DNA of 64,000 nucleotides from Clostridium fermenticellae (GTDB lineage: Bacteria; Bacillota; Clostridia; Clostridiales; Clostridiaceae). Below, piece after piece: positions 29,800 to 38,278 of the stretch. Both the position numbers and the translations under genes were made by a program. The stretch lies in NCBI RefSeq assembly GCF_003600355.1, contig NZ_CP032416.1:2624183-2688182 (forward strand), given 5' to 3'. Within the stretch, counting starts at the first letter, position 1, and each line of letters begins with the position of its first letter. The notes beneath the pieces were generated by a model. It saw nothing but the letters and a program-made list of their open reading frames with translations, made no database searches and had not been told where the DNA came from.

Positions 29800-30137
29800 T
29801 ATAGGGTTTGTAACATGAGCGTAAAGTTAAGCCAAAATTTAATTACCTGGTGTTAAATTTTGACTTAACTTTACGCTCATGGGGTTTGTAATTCCAAGAT
29901 TAAGTTATATGTAAGCTGACACTTCCAAAATGTAGGCACATTAAAAAACTTTTTAGTAAGTCTTAGTGAAGTATTTTTGAAGATCTTAGTAGATTTCATA
30001 TGTTTGAGCCTGCGAGTTTATAAAATCTGCTTAGATTTTTATAAATACGAACCTAGACTTACTAGAAATTTTTTACGTGACGAATTTTGGAAATGTCAAC
30101 TGAAGTATAACTTAAGCTTGGAATTACAAAACCTATA
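29800..30137 (+). repeat. Long palindromic element, copy F, interrupted by a small palindrome
   Basis: From GGGTTTGTAATTCCAAG at 29882 to the TACAAAACCTATA tip at 30137 it is almost identical to copy A, including the loop ATGTTTGAGCCTGCGAG and core TTTTTTACGTGACGAATTTT. Its left tip is split by a 69-base insertion (29813-29881). It fills most of the 548-base gap between plsC and cysE. Confidence 0.85.
29813..29881. repeat. 69-bp palindrome flanked by 9-bp direct repeats
   Basis: ACATGAGCGTAAAGTTAAG and its inverse close a short loop. GGGTTTGTA occurs directly on both sides (29804-29812 and 29882-29890), as would follow insertion with a 9-bp target duplication into the tip of copy F. Confidence 0.7.
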
Positions 30138-30151
30138 ATATAAAACAAAGA

Positions 30152-30183
30152 ATAGCCCGAAAATACTGTATTTAACGGGCTAT
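30152..30183 (-). terminator. Terminator after cysE
   Basis: ATAGCCCG pairs with CGGGCTAT around a 16-base loop; on the minus strand it is followed by TTCTTTGTTTT. Confidence 0.75.
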
Positions 30184-30228
30184 CTCATCTATATTAATAT
30201 TATTATAGATATAATCACTATGGAGAAC

Positions 30229-30822
30229 TCATATAACCATATCATTATATATATTCTTTGTTTTCCCCATATAATCACTTATTTCTATTATGGATTTGGG
30301 TTTTTTATATATAATTTTAGCAGGTATTCCAACAGCAGTTGTATTATTAGGCACATCATTTACAACTACAGCATTTGCACCTATCTTTACATTATTGCCA
30401 ATATTAATCGGTCCAAGAACCTTTGCCCCACAACCAATTATAACATTATCACCTATTGTTGGATGCCTTTTTCCAGTGTCTTTTCCTGTTCCGCCAAGTG
30501 TTACACCATGGTACAAGGTTACATTATCACCAACCTCAGCAGTTTCTCCAATAACAACTCCCATGCCATGATCTATAAATAATCCTTTACCAATCTTGGC
30601 ACCGGGATGAATTTCTATACCGGTAAGAAGTCTTCCAAATTGAGATATAAATCGTGCAATAAAAAACATTTTTCTCTTATAGAAAAAGTATGCTATCCTA
30701 TGATTTATAACTGCATGTATGAATGGATATAAAATAAAAACCTCTAATGAGTTTCTAGCCGCAGGATCATTTTCAACAGCATTTCTTAAATCATATCTTA
30801 GAGATTTAAAAAATTTAATCAT
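30229..30822 (-). CDS. cysE: Serine O-acetyltransferase
   Basis: Makes O-acetylserine for cysteine synthesis. The left-handed beta-helix hexapeptide repeats run from [11 protein letters not shown] to [10 protein letters not shown], with the catalytic HG in [14 protein letters not shown]. It has 197 residues, with a shorter N-terminal region than the E. coli enzyme, as is usual in Firmicutes. Start at ATG 30822 after AGGTGG; a GTG four codons upstream overlaps that site. It follows cysK in the same T-box-controlled unit. Confidence 0.95.
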   Translation of the reverse strand: MIKFFKSLRYDLRNAVENDPAARNSLEVFILYPFIHAVINHRIAYFFYKRKMFFIARFISQFGRLLTGIEIHPGAKIGKGLFIDHGMGVVIGETAEVGDNVTLYHGVTLGGTGKDTGKRHPTIGDNVIIGCGAKVLGPINIGNNVKIGANAVVVNDVPNNTTAVGIPAKIIYKKPKSIIEISDYMGKTKNIYNDMVI

Positions 30823-30863
30823 TTTTATTCCCACCTTTGAAATTAAATGTACGCTATAAGATT

Positions 30864-31775
30864 TTATTCATAGAGACCCATTGAAAGATACTTTTCTCCG
30901 CCATCCGGAGCAACAGTTATAACTTTTGAATTTTTTCCAAGTTTTTGAGCTACTCTTATTGCTGCAAGTATATTTGCGCCAGAAGATATTCCAACTAATA
31001 TACCTTCTTCCTTTGCCATTCTTCTAGCATATTCAAAAGCCTCTTCATCGGTTATAGTTATAATTTCATCTATTAACTCCTTTTTATATATATCAGGAAC
31101 AAATCCTGCACCTATGCCCTGTATTTTATGTGAAGATGCTTTTCCTCCAGAAAGTACCGGAGAATTTGCTGGTTCAACTGCTATCACTTTTATATTCTTA
31201 TTAAATTCCTTAAGTTTCTCTCCAACTCCAGATACTGTTCCACCTGTTCCAACACCGGCCACAAAGGCTGATAAATCTTTTACATCATTAATTATTTCCT
31301 CTGCTGTAGTTTCATAATGTTTAAAAGGATTGGCCTCATTTATAAATTGCTGTGGTATATAATATCCTTCTTTACCATCTGCTACTTCAACTGCTTTTTC
31401 TATAGCTCCCTTCATACCCTTTGAGCCTTCAGTCAAAACTAGTTCTGCCCCATATGCCTTCATAAGGCTTCTTCTTTCCTCACTCATTGTTTCCGGCATC
31501 ACTATTATAACTTTATAACCTTTAAGTTTTCCAATCATAGCAAGTGCTATGCCCATATTCCCACTTGTTGGTTCTACAATAGTATCACCCTTTTTCAATA
31601 AATTCTTTTTTTCAGCCTTTTCTATCATACCAAGTGCTGCTCTATCTTTTATACTTCCACCTGGATTGTATTTTTCCAGTTTAACATATACTTCTCCTGA
31701 ACCTTCGGGTACAATATTATTTAATTTAAATAAAGGTGTACCCCCTATTAATTCGATTGCATTATTATAAATCAT
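30864..31775 (-). CDS. cysK: Cysteine synthase (O-acetylserine sulfhydrylase)
   Basis: PLP enzyme joining sulfide to O-acetylserine. Residues: [10 protein letters not shown] at the N-terminus, PLP lysine in [11 protein letters not shown], substrate loop [11 protein letters not shown], phosphate loop [12 protein letters not shown] and ISSGAN near the end. The ATG at 31775 follows GGAGGT; the frame extends 16 codons further upstream without a ribosome site. Preceded by a long T-box leader with a Cys specifier. Confidence 0.96.
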   Translation of the reverse strand: MIYNNAIELIGGTPLFKLNNIVPEGSGEVYVKLEKYNPGGSIKDRAALGMIEKAEKKNLLKKGDTIVEPTSGNMGIALAMIGKLKGYKVIIVMPETMSEERRSLMKAYGAELVLTEGSKGMKGAIEKAVEVADGKEGYYIPQQFINEANPFKHYETTAEEIINDVKDLSAFVAGVGTGGTVSGVGEKLKEFNKNIKVIAVEPANSPVLSGGKASSHKIQGIGAGFVPDIYKKELIDEIITITDEEAFEYARRMAKEEGILVGISSGANILAAIRVAQKLGKNSKVITVAPDGGEKYLSMGLYE

Positions 31776-31886
31776 TTTACATACCTCCAAATAATAAATT
31801 TTCATAAAATAAGCATTATTCAAATAATTTTGCTTAAAGACTATATAAGTTCATAGAATGATTTTTACGGTTTTTGACGTCAAAAA

Positions 31887-31917
31887 AACTCCGTCTCTAT
31901 AATTTAGAGACGAAGTT
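31887..31917 (-). terminator. T-box terminator before cysK
   Basis: Minus-strand AACTTCGTCTCT pairs with AGAGACGGAGTT and is followed by TTTTT. The alternative antiterminator uses the T-box sequence immediately upstream. Confidence 0.85.
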
Positions 31918-32150
31918 ACAAACTCCGCGGTTCCACTCCCATTAGATTTAAAAAATCTCACTTTTCAAGTACGCGCTATACTCTATCACTGTAACGGGTG
32001 AATCCGATAAAACCTACTTAACTTTCGGCCTATTACTCCAAAGGGCACTTCACTTAAATTTTCAATAAAAATCTTTCACCAATGATCTTCTCTCTTTCAA
32101 ATTCCATTTAAGTTACTTTCCTTTTTCAAAGTATTTCAGAGTGTTTTACT
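31887..32150 (-). promoter_or_regulatory. T-box leader, cysteine specifier
   Basis: The minus strand has AGAGAGAAG, TTGGTGAAAG, then GAAG-TGC-CCTTTGGAG with TGC (Cys codon) at 32045-32047, AGTAGG/CGG/CCGTTA linkers, and the T-box GGGAGTGGAACCGCGG near 31925. Uncharged tRNA-Cys should permit transcription of cysK-cysE. Confidence 0.92.
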
Positions 32151-32171
32151 ATGAATTTCTTCTATACTATT

Positions 32172-32199
32172 ATTATATAATTAAATTAAATTTTGTCAA
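32172..32199 (-). promoter_or_regulatory. Promoter of cysK-cysE
   Basis: Consensus TTGACA (32194-32199) and TATAAT (32172-32177), spacer 16, on the minus strand just upstream of the T-box. Confidence 0.85.
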
Positions 32200-32231
32200 C
32201 ATGCTTTTTAAAATTTTTATATAAAATATAA

Positions 32232-32939
32232 TTATTTACAGAATCTATGTTTGCCTATAATCTTTATGAGCGGTCTTGACCATATCCACTTACTCGTTGC
32301 TGTAGCTGGATTAAAATAATAAATCGCTCCCCCGGATGGATCCCATCCATTTAAAGCATCTCTCGCTGCGTTTATTGAACTTTGTTCTAGATTTGCATGT
32401 ATCTGACCATCTACTATTGCTGTGAATGCTCCTGGTTGATATATTACACCCGCTACAGTTGATGGGAATTTAGGATCTCTAGTTCTATTAAGGACTACAG
32501 CTCCAACCGCTACCTGGCCTTCATACGGCTCACCTCTTGCTTCTCCATTTATAAGCCTTGCAAGTAAAGTAACATCCTGATTAGTAGATGTATTCTTCGA
32601 AGAAGCATACACTTTACTTCCCGCATTTATTCCAAGAGCATTAAGAGTACTATTTCCAACAACTCCGTCTACTTTTAAACCATTTTTACCTTGAAATTTT
32701 TTAACAGCAGTGAATGTCTTATATCCATATATACCATCTATATCACCATCATAATAATACCACGACTTTAATTTACTTTGGATCGTATATACAATATCTC
32801 CTTTAGAACCATAATAATATGATACTGCTTTTATAGCATTTCCATACGGCAAAATCCAAATACTAGTAGCAATATATGTAAATATTATTACAAGTGTACA
32901 TATTATTTCCTTTTTAAACCTTGAAAGTAATTTTTTCAT
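32232..32939 (-). CDS. sleB: Cell wall hydrolase, SleB-type spore cortex-lytic
   Basis: Exported lytic enzyme of 235 residues: N-terminal TM/signal segment (about 10-30), one peptidoglycan-binding repeat (VYTIQSKLKSWYYYDGDIDG to FQGKNGLKVDGVVG) and a C-terminal Hydrolase_2 domain with catalytic glutamate in LINGEARGEPYEGQVAVGAV. This is the SleB layout; vegetative paralogues exist, so a role in germination is likely but not proven. ATG after GGAGTG. Confidence 0.88.
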   Translation of the reverse strand: MKKLLSRFKKEIICTLVIIFTYIATSIWILPYGNAIKAVSYYYGSKGDIVYTIQSKLKSWYYYDGDIDGIYGYKTFTAVKKFQGKNGLKVDGVVGNSTLNALGINAGSKVYASSKNTSTNQDVTLLARLINGEARGEPYEGQVAVGAVVLNRTRDPKFPSTVAGVIYQPGAFTAIVDGQIHANLEQSSINAARDALNGWDPSGGAIYYFNPATATSKWIWSRPLIKIIGKHRFCK

Positions 32940-33120
32940 ATAATCACTCCACTTCTCAATTCAGTATAGATTCAACTTTAATATGGTAATTTAAAGCATA
33001 GTACCTACATAGATTTGAAAATTTAAATATTTGCTATTTTATAATCATAGTGTATACGTAACTATATGAAAAAATACTATAAACATCTTTAGAAAATGAA
33101 TACATATATGGTCAAAAAAT

Positions 33121-34347
33121 CTATGGAATAAAACTTCCAAACAGTGCTAATATAGTTAAGACTATTATAAGTATTACTGTAGATTTTGCTATTACGTTCT
33201 GGAAAAATGTATTTACATATTTGCCCATTACTTCTCTGTCATTTATAAGAATTATCATAAAAATTAAAACTATAGGACAAAGTATACCAGCCAGCTGTTG
33301 TGTAATGAGAATAATATTTACAAGAGATATATTAGGCAGCATCACTATTAAAGCACTTACTGCAATCATTATAAAAAATAATCCAAAGAATACTGGCGCT
33401 TCTTTAATTCTATTATCTATACCACTTTCAAATCCAAAAGCCTCACATACAGCATATGCGGTACAAAGTGGTATTATACAACATGCCAAAAATGATGCTC
33501 CGAGGAGTCCTATTGCAAATAATATAAATGAATAATTTCCAGCGAGTGGTACTAATGCTGAAGCTGCATCCTGTGCAGTATTTATTCTTATTCCAGACTT
33601 AAATAAAGTTTCAGCAGTACAAACAGTTATAAATAATGCAGTCAAAATACCCCAGAAGGTTCCAAAATAGACATCAATTTTTTCATAACCATATTCTTTT
33701 AGGGATATTCCCTTATCCACTATAGACGATTGAAGATAGAATTGCATATAAGGGGTGATAGTTGTTCCTATGAGTCCTATTAAAACTAAAAAATATCCTC
33801 TGTCAAAATTTGCATGAGGTCTTACTATACTTGTAAACACATGGCTCCAATCAGGTTTAATCAAAAAAGCCGTTATTATATAACTGAAAAATGTAACCGT
33901 AAGCAGTAAAAATATCTTTTCAGCTTTTGAATAATTCCCCTGAGTTACTATTACCCATATTAAAACGGTAAGTACTGGAATAGATATATATTTACTTACA
34001 TGAAAAAGTTCGAGACTTGCTGCAACACCAGCAAAGTCTCCTATGCAAACCCCTAAGTTGGCAATTAACAATACTATCATTGCGAAAAATGCCCATTTTA
34101 CTCCAAATCTTTCCCTTATTAGATCCGATAATCCCTTTCCAGTTACTACTGCCATTCTAGCATTCATTTCCTGAACAACAGCAAGCCCTATAGCTATAAC
34201 AAACATTCCCCAAAGCATCGAATATCCATAATGTGCACCAACTACAGAATAGGTTGTAATACCTCCTGCGTCATTTCCGGCATTTGCCGTTATAATTCCC
34301 GGCCCTAATATACTAAGCATAATAAGAAATTTATTTTTATTTTTCAT
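33121..34347 (-). CDS. Nramp-related transporter, probable Mg2+ importer (NRMT type)
   Basis: Eleven or so TM segments, 408 residues, Nramp/SLC11 fold. The canonical DPGN of helix 1 reads D26-A-G-G29 (GPGIITANAGNDAGGITT), and the helix-6 MPH motif is replaced by TPY (GTTITPYMQFY). Loss of the soft-metal methionine is the hallmark of Nramp-related magnesium transporters rather than Mn/Fe Nramp. The gene follows an MgtE-N/CBS protein under a magnesium M-box, which independently supports Mg2+. Confidence in Mg2+ over Mn2+ is about 0.85. Confidence 0.88.
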   Translation of the reverse strand: MKNKNKFLIMLSILGPGIITANAGNDAGGITTYSVVGAHYGYSMLWGMFVIAIGLAVVQEMNARMAVVTGKGLSDLIRERFGVKWAFFAMIVLLIANLGVCIGDFAGVAASLELFHVSKYISIPVLTVLIWVIVTQGNYSKAEKIFLLLTVTFFSYIITAFLIKPDWSHVFTSIVRPHANFDRGYFLVLIGLIGTTITPYMQFYLQSSIVDKGISLKEYGYEKIDVYFGTFWGILTALFITVCTAETLFKSGIRINTAQDAASALVPLAGNYSFILFAIGLLGASFLACCIIPLCTAYAVCEAFGFESGIDNRIKEAPVFFGLFFIMIAVSALIVMLPNISLVNIILITQQLAGILCPIVLIFMIILINDREVMGKYVNTFFQNVIAKSTVILIIVLTILALFGSFIP

Positions 34348-34364
34348 TATGTCTCGCCTTCCTT

Positions 34365-35627
34365 CTATCCTACCCTTTTAACCCTTTTCTTCCACATAGG
34401 TATTAGTATATCTTCAACCAAATCATTTAATATAACAATACCACATAACTTTCCTTTTTCATCAATTACAGGTATGGACAAAAGATTGTACTTTGAGCAC
34501 AATTCAATCGCTTCGTCAACATCCTCATTATCTGTTATCTTAACTGGATCATCTATCATTATATTTTTAAGTTTTGTTTCAGAATCCGACAACAATATAT
34601 CCTTTAATGAAACTACTCCTTTTAGTTTCTGTTGATCATCAGTTATATATATATAATGAATTACTTCATCATCTGGATTTGTCTCCTTTAAAATATCCAC
34701 CATTTCTCCAATACTTATGCTGATATTGAATGATATAAAATCCTGATTCATTATACTTCCAACTGTTTCATTCGCATAATTCATTAGTGTCCTTACTTGA
34801 TCTGCATTTTCCTTTTTCATATTTATCAAGATTTTTTCCATCGTATCTGCATCAACTTCATCTAATATATCTGCTATCTCATCATTAGGCATTTCACGTA
34901 ATATTTCTTCTCTTTTAGTTTGATTCATATTCTCTAAAATATCAGCCTGAATATCAGGTTCTATTTCTTCAAGTATGTCTGCAGCCAGATTTTGATCCAA
35001 ACTCTCAATAACTTTCTTTCTATAATTTATATCCATATCCTCCAATATATCTGCCAAATCCGCAGGGTGCAATTTAGACAATTTTTGATATGGAACTGTA
35101 AGTTTTAAATTATTATTTACCATCTCAAGAGATTCTACATTATCCCATATTATTAAACTATCTGATGGAATCTTCCCAAATATTTTATATAAATTTTTAA
35201 CCATTCCTTCTATTCCTAGTCTTCTGCCAAGTGCAAGGACACCAGTATCTACAGCTACAACCCTATATTCTCCTGCCATCTGTGCAATCCTTAAATCATT
35301 TACTCTTACGAGTTTTTTCCCATTTATATCAACAATTTGTCTGTCAAGTAAATGCTTAGATAAAAGATATGAGTATTTCTGTAAAATTATCTCTCTTCCA
35401 CCTTCAACTCTTATAGAAATTTTGTCATCTTCAGAATAGAACGTAATATTTTTAAACTCACAATTAATTATTTCTCCGCCTCTCTTTACCTGATAGGCAA
35501 TAGCTCTAGGATATCCATCCTCCGTAGTAACATAAATATCACAGAGTTTCCCTATATACTCATTAAATTCATCATAAATTTTCCTGTAGAGAACCCTACT
35601 TAAGAAAAAACTAGATAGTTTATTCAC
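34365..35627 (-). CDS. MgtE intracellular domain / CBS-pair protein, partner of the Nramp-like transporter
   Basis: A soluble protein with no TM segments. In order: PRC-barrel-like beta regions (about 15-170), an MgtE-N helical repeat domain with LHPADLADILEDMD, ADILEEIEPDIQADILE and IADILDEVDADTMEKIL, then two CBS motifs (VGSIMNQDFISF; LKNIMIDDPVKITDN). These are the Mg2+-sensing parts of MgtE without its channel. I start at GTG 35627, seven bases after AAAGGAGG. It ends 17 bases before the transporter starts, so it probably gates that protein. Confidence 0.85.
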   Translation of the reverse strand: MNKLSSFFLSRVLYRKIYDEFNEYIGKLCDIYVTTEDGYPRAIAYQVKRGGEIINCEFKNITFYSEDDKISIRVEGGREIILQKYSYLLSKHLLDRQIVDINGKKLVRVNDLRIAQMAGEYRVVAVDTGVLALGRRLGIEGMVKNLYKIFGKIPSDSLIIWDNVESLEMVNNNLKLTVPYQKLSKLHPADLADILEDMDINYRKKVIESLDQNLAADILEEIEPDIQADILENMNQTKREEILREMPNDEIADILDEVDADTMEKILINMKKENADQVRTLMNYANETVGSIMNQDFISFNISISIGEMVDILKETNPDDEVIHYIYITDDQQKLKGVVSLKDILLSDSETKLKNIMIDDPVKITDNEDVDEAIELCSKYNLLSIPVIDEKGKLCGIVILNDLVEDILIPMWKKRVKRVG

Positions 35628-35701
35628 AAATATTCCTCCTTTTACATGCAGAAGAATACCTGTGATATAAAACACCTCTGAAATGTGTTTAAAGATATGT
35701 T

Positions 35702-35779
35702 TCAATTAAAATATTCTTCTGCACTGCTATTAAATTTTACTTTACAAATCAACCGACCGCTATAAGGACCAACGTCCAT
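35702..35779 (-). CDS. Possible 25-residue leader peptide between the M-box and the MgtE-N gene
   Basis: ATG at 35779 has AGGTGG at good spacing and opens MDVGPYSGRLICKVKFNSS, 25 codons to TGA. The stop lies beside one arm of an inverted repeat (GCAGAAGAATA / TATTCTTCTGC, 35648-35659 and 35710-35720) that ends just before the ribosome site of the next gene. This arrangement resembles leader-peptide control, but no homologue is known to me. Confidence 0.4.
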   Translation of the reverse strand: MDVGPYSGRLICKVKFNSSAEEYFN

Positions 35780-35834
35780 TTATAACACCACCTATTAGTT
35801 AAATATTAATTTAATATTGGTACTTAAAAATAAA

Positions 35835-35858
35835 AAAGAGTCTTTTAAAAGACTCTTT
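35835..35858 (-). terminator. M-box terminator
   Basis: Perfect palindrome AAAGAGTCTTTT / AAAAGACTCTTT followed on the minus strand by TTTATTTTT. Confidence 0.85.
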
Positions 35859-35859
35859 A

Positions 35860-36022
35860 AAAACTAGAACTCAATTGTACGAGTTTTAGCACTATATAGC
35901 TTTAGACGTAAAAGTCAAGCTACATTAAGTAAAACCTTGATTCGGTAATACCTGTTGACCCATTGGCATCTCTCGATGTTTCCGGGCAGTAGCGTATATC
36001 TATATAGGAGCCTCACCTAACA
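35860..36022 (-). promoter_or_regulatory. M-box magnesium riboswitch (ykoK leader)
   Basis: Minus strand: TTAGGTGAGGCTCCTATATA, ACGCTACTGCCCGGAAACAT, CGAGAGATGCCAATGGGTCA, ACAGG and the later GTAGCTTGACTTTTACGTC block match the M-box in order. With the terminator behind it, it predicts shut-off at high Mg2+. Confidence 0.95.
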
Positions 36023-36048
36023 TTAAACATATTTATTTTACATTACTA

Positions 36049-36076
36049 ATTATAGTACAAATCTCTGAAATTGCAA
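36049..36076 (-). promoter_or_regulatory. Promoter of the M-box operon
   Basis: TTGCAA (36071-36076) and TATAAT (36049-36054), spacer 16, on the minus strand 29 bases upstream of the M-box. Upstream of it, 36077-36339 has no gene; it contains a two-stem inverted repeat at 36227-36294. Confidence 0.7.
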
Positions 36077-36339
36077 CTATAAACTTTAAATCTATCTAAA
36101 TTCACTTGTCTATCTATTTTATTGAAAGTTTTAGAGGTTTTACTATCTATATCAGTTAATTATTTTTATTTCCTAGAATTGTCTCACTATATATCTCAAA
36201 TAAAATGCATATGAAGAATCCGTGTAGCGGGAAGTCTTAGTTATTGGATATCATATAAACTTTAGTATCTCCAATAAATAGTCTATGGTCCCGCCTATAG
36301 ATATGTTACTGCCACCTGATAAAGCTATTGAAACATCAT

Positions 36340-38139
36340 TTAAACTTCTCTTGTATATATCTTTAACCAATCACGTTCTTCATCAGTTAAATAAGGAGAT
36401 ATTTTCTTATATACAAGTTTATGATAATTGTTTAAATACAGCTTTTCATCACGATTAAGATCTTCTGGATCTATAGCATCCAGGTCAATTGGAGCATATG
36501 TTACAGTATCAAAGTACATGAATTGTCCGAATTCATTTTCCACACCTTTTCTAACAATAAGCTCATTTTCTGTACGAATACCATGAGACCCGTCTATATA
36601 AATTCCAGGTTCATCCGTTATGACCATTCCTTCTTCAAACTGATGTGTTTCATGTTTGGATGGCACAATATACCATCTAAAACCAGTAGGTGCTTCATGA
36701 ATATTTAGCAAATAGCCAACGCCATGACCAGTTCCACATTTAAAGTCTGTTTCAATATTCCACATAGGCTCCCTTGCTAATATATCCAGATTATAACCTT
36801 TGCATCCATACAAGAATTTGGCACGTGCTAAATTCATCATGGATCTGGCTACAGTTGTGAAATGATGTTTAAGTTCTTCACTAACTTCTCCAAGAGCCGT
36901 TGTTCTCGTAATATCCGTTGAGCCTTCAAAATAATTTCCACCAGTATCTGTTAATAAGAAGCTCCCTTCTTTGAGTTCAACGTCTGTTTCTGGTGTAGAA
37001 GTATAGTGCATCATAGCTGCATGTTCTTTAAAAGCACAAATTGGGTCAAAACTTTGCCATAAGTAATTATCCTGCATTTTTCTGAACTCTTCTAGTTTTT
37101 CACAGGCACTCATTTCTGTAATCTTTATTTTTCCCACATTTGTTTTTAACCAATGCATAAACTTTGTGAAAGCAACTCCGTCTTTAACATGAGCCTTTTC
37201 AATATTAGCCAGCTCTACATGATTTTTAATAGCTTTGAATAATACAGTAGGATTTTCTTTTTTTATTTTTTTTGTATTAATCGGGATGTCCTTGTATAAT
37301 GCATAATTGATACGATCCGGATCCATAAGTACGGTGTCTTCAGTTTTAAAGCTCTTAACATATTCATAAATGTCATTATAAGGTCTTAAGACTACCCCAT
37401 CCTTTGATAAAGTTTCCTTTACTTTAGTATCAAGCCTGCTTTCTTCAATAAACAAATATACTTTTTCCATTGAAACAACTGCATAGCAAAGAATTAGTGG
37501 TGAGTACATAACGTCATTTCCACGGATATTTAAAAGCCATGCAATATCATCCAGGGTTGCCATAACATGATAATTTGCACCTTCTTCTTGCATTACATTT
37601 CTTACCCTGCATAATTTTGATGCTGTACTTTCACCAGAATATTTTTCTTCAAGAAGAAAAACAGGTTCATTTGCAAGCTTAGGTCGATTTTCCCATACTT
37701 TATCAACAAGATCACAATCATACTCAACTTTCACATTCTTACTTGCAAGTCCCTGAACAAACTCTTCTCCTTCCTGCATAGCAATAAGGCGTCCATCAAA
37801 TCCAAGTTTGCCATTACCCGGAATTTCATCTTCCAAGTATTCTAATATAGTTGGTACACCTGGATTACCCATTTTAAAAAGCTTGATGCCGCTGTCTTTA
37901 AGCTGCAAATTAGCCTGCAAAAAAAATCTTCCATCAGTCCAGAGTCCTGCTTCATCCTTCGTAATTACAACTGTTCCTGCATCACCTGTAAATCCAGATA
38001 CATAAGCTCTCGCCTTAAAGAATTCTCCCACATACTCACTTTGATGATTATCTGAAGAAGGAATAATATAGGCATCTAATCCGTTTTTATCCATAAGCTC
38101 TCTTAGTTTTGAAACTGTTTCTTTTGCTCTTTTACTCAT
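36340..38139 (-). CDS. pepP: Xaa-Pro aminopeptidase, long three-domain M24B form
   Basis: Removes N-terminal residues preceding proline. At 599 residues it is the long form: two creatinase-like N-terminal domains (IIPSSDNHQSEYVGEF at the start) and a C-terminal pita-bread domain with metal ligands in LLTDTGGNYFEGSTDITRT, GTGHGVGYLLNIHEAP, DEPGIYIDGSHGIRTEN. ATG after AGAGAGG. It is last in a peptide-use cluster with POT transporter, pepQ-like and pip-like genes. Confidence 0.93.
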   Translation of the reverse strand: MSKRAKETVSKLRELMDKNGLDAYIIPSSDNHQSEYVGEFFKARAYVSGFTGDAGTVVITKDEAGLWTDGRFFLQANLQLKDSGIKLFKMGNPGVPTILEYLEDEIPGNGKLGFDGRLIAMQEGEEFVQGLASKNVKVEYDCDLVDKVWENRPKLANEPVFLLEEKYSGESTASKLCRVRNVMQEEGANYHVMATLDDIAWLLNIRGNDVMYSPLILCYAVVSMEKVYLFIEESRLDTKVKETLSKDGVVLRPYNDIYEYVKSFKTEDTVLMDPDRINYALYKDIPINTKKIKKENPTVLFKAIKNHVELANIEKAHVKDGVAFTKFMHWLKTNVGKIKITEMSACEKLEEFRKMQDNYLWQSFDPICAFKEHAAMMHYTSTPETDVELKEGSFLLTDTGGNYFEGSTDITRTTALGEVSEELKHHFTTVARSMMNLARAKFLYGCKGYNLDILAREPMWNIETDFKCGTGHGVGYLLNIHEAPTGFRWYIVPSKHETHQFEEGMVITDEPGIYIDGSHGIRTENELIVRKGVENEFGQFMYFDTVTYAPIDLDAIDPEDLNRDEKLYLNNYHKLVYKKISPYLTDEERDWLKIYTREV

Positions 38140-38169
38140 GTTAATTCCTCTCTTTCATAATTTATTGCT

Positions 38170-38237
38170 TAAGTGGATTAATCCACTTTAGATTACTTAA
38201 CATTAACAGCAAAAACTAAAAAAGTTTTTGCTGTTAA
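38170..38237. repeat. Two perfect palindromes upstream of pepP
   Basis: AAGTGGATTAATCCACTT (38170-38187), 31 bases before the pepP start, and TTAACAGCAAAAACT with its exact inverse (38203-38237) after the pip stop. The second may terminate or process the upstream message; the first could be an operator. Confidence 0.5.
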
Positions 38238-38278
38238 GAAGTTTTATCACAATGACAGCTATTTTATTGTAATAAAGC

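Noticed and set aside
33121-34347. Manganese transporter MntH
   Set aside because: Key DPGN and MPH residues are replaced and the control element is a magnesium M-box.
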